64,000 nucleotides of DNA from Butyrivibrio sp. INlla16 (GTDB lineage: Bacteria; Bacillota; Clostridia; Lachnospirales; Lachnospiraceae): positions 1 to 64,000 of the forward strand of contig NZ_FMYB01000005.1 of NCBI RefSeq assembly GCF_900104155.1. The letters run 5' to 3'. Both the position numbers and the translations under genes were made by a program. Positions 63,737 to 64,000 of the stretch are shown here, in pieces. Under the pieces are notes generated by a model. That model was not told where the DNA came from and made no database searches. It saw only the letters and a list, made by a program, of their open reading frames with translations. Within the stretch, counting starts at the first letter, position 1; each line of letters opens with the position of its first letter.

Positions 63737-64000
63737 TTACATTTTCTGTAATTCCTCGATAGAAATAACCTTGTCAACACCTCTTCCGAGACCTGCAATT
63801 CCTGTTCTTGCAAGTTCAAGAATCTCTTTTCCCTCAAGCATCTTAAGAAGTGCATCAACCTTGGATTGGTTACCGGTTATCTCAATGATGAGCGATTCGG
63901 GAGTCACATCGATAATATTTGCTCTGAAAATATTTACTATCGAAATAAGACTGTCTCGCTCCTTCTCATCAGCTCTAACCTTTATAAGAGCAAGTTCTCT
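63737..64000 (-). CDS. ilvN: Acetolactate synthase small subunit (partial, cut by right edge)
   Basis: The last 88 codons are in frame and open to the right edge. The translation reads RELALIKVRADEKERDSLIS, then NIFRANIIDVTPESLIIEIT and ends ISIEELQKM. RELALIKV and the C-terminal GIAGLGRGVDK-type pattern match the regulatory subunit IlvN. It lies directly upstream of ilvC. Confidence 0.9.
   Translation of the reverse strand, partial: RELALIKVRADEKERDSLISIVNIFRANIIDVTPESLIIEITGNQSKVDALLKMLEGKEILELARTGIAGLGRGVDKVISIEELQKM

Overview
The window looks like the chromosome of a low-GC Clostridia member, most likely a Lachnospiraceae of the Butyrivibrio/Pseudobutyrivibrio type. This is inferred from gene content and order, not from a search. 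Supporting signs are the pyrophosphate-type phosphofructokinase, the rplU-prp-rpmA operon with an N-terminally extended L27, a short HisG with a HisZ partner, a Gram-positive LexA with GAAC-N4-GTTC operators, the rpmB/yloU/fakA/recG cluster, GGAGG ribosome binding sites with some TTG and GTG starts, and many surface Big_2 domains. Almost every gene is on the minus strand. The exceptions are lexA and the end of an insertion sequence at the left edge. No tRNA, rRNA, CRISPR or prophage was seen.

Layout. 0-5.4 kb: ISL3-family IS end, a secreted SGNH-like protein, a DUF975 membrane protein, PPi-phosphofructokinase, and a DUF5692 membrane protein with hypA. 5.4-6.9 kb: an SOS locus with a divergent yneA-like LysM protein and lexA, clustered LexA boxes and a possible small RNA. 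6.9-15.2 kb: ribosome-assembly and housekeeping genes (rsfS, yqeK, nadD, yhbY, obg, rpmA, prp, rplU with its leader), a short RNase G and a paired radical-SAM/DUF2344 system. 15.2-20.2 kb: a partial his operon (hisZ-G-D-B-IE) in which HisIE carries a degenerate HisF-like domain. 20.2-27.7 kb: recU, two pseudouridine synthases, unknown membrane and coiled-coil proteins, coaD, a large surface transglutaminase-like protein and rsmD. 27.7-37.5 kb: topoisomerase IV-like parC/parE, a DegV (FakB-type) protein, recG, fakA, yloU and rpmB. 37.6-47.3 kb: a coiled-coil J protein, ytfJ, ytfI-like DUF2953, an unknown small protein, a PBP2/RodA pair, a U32 peptidase, zapA, and ruvB/ruvA. 47.3-52.5 kb: a REC-GGDEF protein beside a very large dual-sensor hybrid histidine kinase. 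52.6-64 kb: a Gx-transporter/NusG-II pair, a 150-bp palindromic element, and branched-chain amino acid genes (ilvE, leuD, leuC, ilvC, ilvN) interspersed with an AI-2E exporter, Mrp, GT2 and YfhO.

How the genes fit together. Large blocks serve information processing (ribosome maturation, recombination and SOS repair, topology) and amino-acid synthesis (His, Leu/Ile/Val). RodA, PBP2, ZapA, the DivIVA-like protein and the YneA-like protein link to envelope growth and division. DegV and FakA could form a fatty acid kinase system. The most unusual items are the dual-sensor kinase with an internal kinase fragment lacking its phospho-acceptor His, its tandem-GGDEF neighbour, the HisF-relic/HisIE fusion, the 150-bp foldback element after ilvE, and a C-rich small RNA candidate between the two SOS genes. 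I did not see a clearly new multi-gene defence or mobile system.
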